This document shows, piece by piece, positions 31,756 through 36,148 of a DNA stretch of 36,148 nt. Below the pieces are notes generated by a model. That model was not told where the DNA came from. It made no database searches and saw nothing but the letters and a program-made list of their open reading frames with translations. Position numbers and translations under genes: made by a program. Source of the stretch: Roridomyces roridus (lineage: Eukaryota; Basidiomycota; Agaricomycetes; Agaricales; Mycenaceae); NCBI GenBank assembly GCA_029378245.1, contig JARKIF010000271.1, positions 1 to 36,148 of the forward strand. Direction: 5' to 3'. The stretch's first letter is position 1. Each line of letters opens with the position of its first letter.

Positions 31756-33539
31756 ATGATCCACACAGATCTGAGCTCTCCCGAAATTCCGCCCGACACT
31801 CAACTAGCATCTTCTCATCCAGCTGCGTCAGTGGCACCCTTCACAAAGGTCGACATACACCCCAGCGTCCTCCGAACCATGATGCCGCCCCCCATACAAC
31901 TAGCTTCCTCCGATCCGTTCGCCTGGGAGGCAAAATGGGCGCAGGTTTTCGTTTCATCCAGATCCAATGGCCTAAAGTTCGAGCCTTCTCTCGAAGCATG
32001 CACCTTTCGAAATAGGGCGAAATCGAGCGGGATGCAGGACCCAAGGTACCGAGACGAGTTGATTCGGTGCACCAGAACCACGCGAAAGAACTTGTGCTTT
32101 ATTCAGACGATGATGAATCTCCATTCCCTGCCTGATTTCCGAAATACTCGTAGCCTCGGGTGGCGGCAGAAGTGGATGTCGGCGACCCCTGCCAAGCGTG
32201 GAGAGGCTATCCTCAAAGGGCTGGTCGCTACTTGCTCCGCGATGCCCGTTCTACATGATGCACGATGGCTCTGCGAAAAGGAGATGACCGTGGAGTCGCA
32301 CCGACAGAATGGTCGGCTATTCATCGATCTTTGGGAAGAGATGTCGGTGCAGCACACCTCCCCCGAGACGCCGAATTATATCTCGAATCTGGTCTGGGAT
32401 GAAATCATTGCTGAGCAACAATCATCCAGCGCTACAATCTGTGAAAAGGTTCTGCTCGCAAATTGTCTTGCGGATCGGAATGGGCTCATTGGTGAGAATT
32501 CAAGGGACGAATTTTCATGGTTCTGATGAAACTTGGCAGCATTTGTCCTATACCACGCGTTCTGCTGGTTTCTTGACCTGCAGCTTCCCGAATTTCAGCA
32601 GAAGAAGCTCAGTTTCAAACCCAAGAAAGCGAAGATCATGCAGCTCACGCAGTCGTCCCAAGTTGAGATGGACGCGAAGTATGGGAAAGAGACCACCCAA
32701 GGAGTTGACAGAGCTTTACGTGAAGTTGGAATTGGAATGCAGACGCAAGCGAAAGATGTGTACGACAACGGGAAACAATACTGCCAGACGTGTCTGAAGC
32801 CAAACGACACGAAGAAAAAGTATCCTCGCTGCAAGCGATGCTGGGATGTGATCGATAGGGAGATTCTGTACTGTTCTCCGTGCGTGGTGTCAATCTCTCT
32901 CGTCCATCCGAGTTGTTTACCATGAAACCCTCAGCGAATGTCAGAAGGTGGATTGGAAAGCTGGGCACAAGAAAGAATGCGGTAAATGGTTAAGGCTCGA
33001 GGATTTGACGCCTTCTACTCCCGAACAATCTCCCTTGAGCACTCCTCCACCTCCCAGCGCACCAGGTTCGGTCGCACTCAACGCATTGTGTACCGACTGC
33101 GACTACATCATCTCCTTGGAGAAGAACATCATCTACCTTTCTTTCCCATACCCGCCTATTCGCGCAGCCTTTCGCGCCTGCAAAGAGAAGGCGCTGACGA
33201 CACGCGACCGCCGCGCTGTCGCCATGCTCGCACACTTTCTCTTCCTTGTCTCGCGCACGAAAACTTTTGGAGTCGCCCCAAGCGCCATTATGGCGCAAAT
33301 GTCCACAGCGTTTGATTTTCCAGACATTATCCTCGCGGTAGAAGAGATGGAGGAGCAAATGGCTGCCGATTTTGGATTGCGCCCGTGCGTGCTCATTTTT
33401 TTTGATTGCGGCTGTTCATCCACGGTTCTCACAATTTCTTTATCGTAGACCTATCCTTGTCGCCGCAGGCGTTTCGTTGGCAGAGTGGCAGGAGGCTCTC
33501 CCATCCGGGTGGGTGGAAGTTAAGATTGTGGAGGTATGA
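31756..33539 (+). CDS. MYND4: intact MYND zinc-finger protein, 538 aa
   Basis: Exons 31756-32491, 32540-32879, 32935-33384 and 33449-33539 (introns 48, 55 and 64 bp) join in frame to 539 codons. The start MIHTDLSSPE fits the MYND1 leader alignment; an in-frame ATG lies upstream at 31696. The N-terminal half has PPIQLASSDPFAWEAKW and SATPAKRGEAILKGLV, shared with MYND1 and MYND3. The finger at 327-374 has C327, C330, C343, C346, C357, C361, H370 and C374. After LRLEDL, where MYND1 and MYND3 stop, this copy continues through a Ser/Pro linker into about 150 further residues (CTDCDYIISLEKN, ALTTRDRRAVAMLAHFLFLV). This is probably the full-length family form. The gene could run on past the GTATGA at 33534, which also resembles a splice donor. 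Confidence 0.87.
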
Positions 33540-33689
33540 TACTAGTTGAATTCTCTCTTCTTGTTATTTCTTGGGAAACAACGCGAGAATCTGCAATCCG
33601 TTTCAGCGACTAGGAGCAATGAAGTTTGCCTCCAAACGCACCTCAGAATTGGCGAGTAAGTATCCGCGGTTGTTCCAACTCCACGTGAT

Positions 33690-34295
33690 CACACCCTGCT
33701 TGTCTTCTGCGTCCACCACGCAAAAGTCTATACGTTCCCAGCAGCTTGAAAATTATCACACCTTCGTGCGTCCCAGTCATCCTGTTCTGCATCTCGCTCG
33801 TCCAGGTTCTTATTTTCCAAAGATTCACATTGGCACCAAATCTCAGACACGCAGTCCTTTCCGAGTCGTCGACATTCAACCCCTTCACGATAACCTTTCC
33901 TTGGTCACAAATGACTGAACTCACTGCTGAATTGTACATTCCCGAGGCAATATATGTACTTCATCAAGCAACGGCTCTCGAAACGTGCACGTTCACCCTG
34001 TGCGGTCAGGACGATCCTGTACCAGCCCATCCCATAGTCTTGTTTCTATGCATGCGCTGAACCTTTATTGGGGAGCAGGCGACCGGGATGATAGCTGGGT
34101 GGCGCTGGTCAACTCGCTCACCCTCCCGGGTGTTGGATGCGCTCGTCGTTTCCGAATTTCTTCTGCTTTCCCGACTGCTTCCGCAGGGGTATCCGCTCGC
34201 AATGGAGATCCAGGAAGCGCGTCTGTCGTTCGAAGAGTATCGTGAGGCATTCCCCAATGCAGTCCTCAGCGTTGAATCATTGGAAGCGCATTGAG
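33690..34295 (+). pseudogene. F-box/LRR protein C-terminal relic
   Basis: One frame reads LAPNLRHAVLSES, ITFPWSQMTELTAELYIPEA and ATALETCTFTLCG, the pattern of leucine-rich repeats in agaric F-box proteins (APxLxxVxL, PWxQLTxL, LExCTFTL). It stops near 34058, then resumes in another frame at about 34070-34295 and ends EEYREAFPNAVLSVESLEAH, a typical tail. No F-box or start is present, so only a broken C-terminal part remains. Confidence 0.6.
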
Positions 34296-36148
34296 GGTTG
34301 CAGCCAAGATGTTTTAGTCGTAGACTTTTCGCAAGCTGGGACATGGGGGACTCGGGAGTCGTGTTTGATTGGGAGGTGCTCGGAGAAAATGATCAGAACT
34401 AGGGAATGGCGCTTACCGCCGCTAACAATGCTGGACGGATGGGGTCTCGATACCTCGAGTCCATGTCCAAGCACGTTGCAGAAACCGCTCGCCCTCGGGT
34501 GAAGCTGCGTAAGCTGGGGGGAGAAACCGGAGATGTACTTGCGGTGCCGCGTCTCGTCGTCAAAGGACCCGGTATTGGAAGTCCAGTTCAAGTTCGAAAA
34601 GCCGTTGAAATGATCTCGGGGAACCTTGGTTCCAACGACGACAAAGGAAATTTCGCCAGAACAAAAATGAGCCTGCCATGCACGCATGATCTCGGGCAGA
34701 ACAGAACATTTCCCTTCGGACCAAAAAGCGTACGAGAGCTGCATACTTCCCGCCTGCGCCTGGTCAAGCACGAAGAACAGATGGAATTTGCTTCCCAGCA
34801 GCGACCGGAGGTTTGACAGCACAAAAGCGATGTGATCCTCGACATGCGCTTGATTGTACTGGCTCAAACTAGTGTTCACCACGGGTTTGGCGACCCGGTC
34901 CGGGTCGTGGGTACGGGCCGCCGGGTACGGGGTTCGGGTCGAGATTCAACAACCCGGTCCAACCCGGTGGACCCGTTTTCAACCCGTGGGCCGGAAAAAA
35001 TGGTTCTATAGGCTGTTGGGTCCCCTGCTCAAGGGTCTAGAATGCAGCGGCACAATTCTTTCTAATTATCCAGAGCCGCCCCAAGCACGCCCAGAGCCAA
35101 TTGTCAGCACCATCAGCGGCAATCACTGCGGCGGGATCCTCGTCACAAGCTCGGTTACTTACCTGAGGTTACCTTTGAGTCGAAGGCAATGATTGGGACA
35201 AGCTCGACATTGACATTGGTCAAGGACGAGTGCGGGACGTCTTCGAGATGTACAAGGCCGCGTACGACGACTGATGGTCTTGACGGGTCCACGGGTCCAC
35301 GGGTCACCCCGAGACCCGCCGTCACCCGCGGGTGAAAATGGCGGGTAACCCGTACCCGGGGCGCGGGTCGGGCCGATTCGCGGGTACGGGTCGGGTCGTC
35401 GTTGGACTACCCGCGGGTGACCGTGGTGATCACTAGCTCAACCGCGAAGCGAGACTTGCAATATGTCTCATCCGCCGGATTTGAGACCAGGAAGCTCGGG
35501 CAAAAGTTGGGGAAGTAACACTGCTGACGTGGGTCTCCGGATGCTCCAGGAAGCCGAGAGGCCTCGACGAAAGCCTGGTAGATCAGGAGATGCGACAACA
35601 GGACGAGGTTTGCATGTTCACGGCAAAGCTGCCTATTCTTCTCGAGGACCGCGATGAACGAGGGAGAGCCGGGGTCAGGCAGAGGTTCTACTCCCGGAGA
35701 GATAGTAGTCGATGGTGTCGGGGAGATCGCGGGATTCCCAAACGAATGGTATCCATACCACACATAAAATAAAGCCCCAATTTTTGGCAGAGGCCCTCGA
35801 AACTGAGGCGAGTCTTGCCAGATGCCGACACCGTTCACGAGAATATTGCTGAGGCGTATCAATGAGAGAAACAATGGATACGATGGCTGCTTACCCTAGT
35901 TTATCTTTATTGAACAGTCCGTGGACACGCTCACGCAAGATTGGGTCCGCTTCGAGACTCCCGAGATCGTCGAGGAGTAGTTCAATCTCGTTGTGATGCA
36001 CAGAGGGGATTTTCAGCGAAGCCATAGTGTCCGCGTTCTCTCCCGTGGGCTTCCAAGTTGAAATGTGAGTTTCTTCAGCCAGGAATTGATCGAGCGCTGG
36101 CCGAAATTGGGCCAGCTGTTCCCCGAATGTATTGGTGTACGCAGATTT
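34277..36148 (-). pseudogene. P-loop NTPase-like gene, broken by frameshifts and a hAT-like insertion; enters from the right edge
   Basis: Reading leftward from the edge, an open exon (36148-35895) ends at a GTAAGC donor. The intron is 35849-35894 and the next exon starts ILVNGVG. The Walker A is split by one extra base: GVGI at about 35822-35833, then GKTRLSFEGLCQKLGLYF in the next frame, at about 35808. More sequence follows in the first frame (NRQLCREHANLVLLSHLLIY). A 566-bp element (34870-35435) interrupts the gene. Beyond it VEDHIAFVLSNLRSLLG leads to a Walker B-like FHLFFVLDQAQAG (VLDQAQ at 34754-34771) and FVVVGTKVPRD. A further frameshift comes before LPPAYAASPEGERFLQRAW. The GKTR ... 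VLDEAQ ... LPPxY arrangement is one I recall from hypothetical, possibly Crinkler-related, proteins of agarics. The family name is unsure; the P-loop reading is sound. Confidence 0.65.
34870..35435. mobile_element. Non-autonomous hAT-like element, 566 bp, inside the P-loop NTPase pseudogene
   Basis: The ends are TAGTGTTCACCACGG (34870-34884) and, inverted, TAGTGATCACCACGG (ending at 35435), 14 of 15 matching. They are flanked by an 8-bp target duplication with one mismatch: GCTCAAAC at 34862-34869 and GCTCAACC at 35436-35443. Both subterminal zones (about 34880-35000 and 35280-35420) are dense in CGGGT/ACCCG motifs. The centre has a short plus-strand frame near 35190-35270 (KLDIDIGQGRVRDVFEMYK) that could be a scrap of transposase or captured host sequence; I do not recognise it. 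Confidence 0.85.

Overview
The window looks like a stretch of an agaric mushroom genome (Basidiomycota, Agaricomycetes; the gene families recall Mycena-type genomes). The reasons are many 44-68 bp GT-AG spliceosomal introns, lineage-expanded armadillo-like and MYND zinc-finger families, F-box/LRR relics, a NACHT-ankyrin NLR and no prokaryotic signals. The genus is inferred from remembered family composition, not from a search.

Layout. Positions 1-2640 (minus) hold a decayed NACHT-ankyrin NLR that runs off the left edge, with 99-bp ankyrin units. Positions 2641-6496 hold no intact gene, only a short F-box fragment and the 3' part of a PCL-type cyclin. The core, 6497-25689, is a duplicated array. 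Four copies of a seven-exon armadillo-like gene lie on the minus strand (ARM1 6497-8459, ARM2 11762-13689, ARM3 18403-20332, ARM4 23746-25689). MYND zinc-finger genes lie head-to-head with ARM1 (9784-10943) and ARM3 (20546-21384). Between ARM2 and ARM3 is a second cyclin relic (15080-15776) and a longer F-box gene (16415-17425). A broken F-box/LRR gene (21800-23258) lies between MYND3 and ARM4. ARM2 and ARM3 are open. ARM1 and ARM4 each carry one in-frame stop.

The right part is less repetitive. It has a six-exon GT18/MGAT5-like glycosyltransferase (26903-28621, plus), an intact 647-residue protein with a C-terminal-half MYND finger (29024-31120, minus), the only intact member of the short MYND family (31756-33539, plus), an F-box/LRR relic (about 33690-34295), and a P-loop NTPase pseudogene (minus, entering from the right edge).

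Mobile DNA. There are two complete non-autonomous hAT-like elements. One is 386 bp (8524-8909) with perfect 18-bp inverted ends and a perfect 8-bp target duplication, in the ARM1/MYND1 spacer. The other is 566 bp (34870-35435) inside the P-loop NTPase pseudogene. A third hAT-like end (about 20423-20545) sits in the ARM3/MYND3 spacer. Each has its own subterminal repeat motif.

Overall this is a birth-and-death neighbourhood of interaction-type proteins (armadillo, MYND, F-box, NACHT-ankyrin, P-loop NTPase). The most interesting point is the repeated divergent ARM-MYND pair, which may be a co-inherited module of unknown function. All exon boundaries were worked out by eye from splice signals and paralogue alignment. 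There is no transcript evidence.
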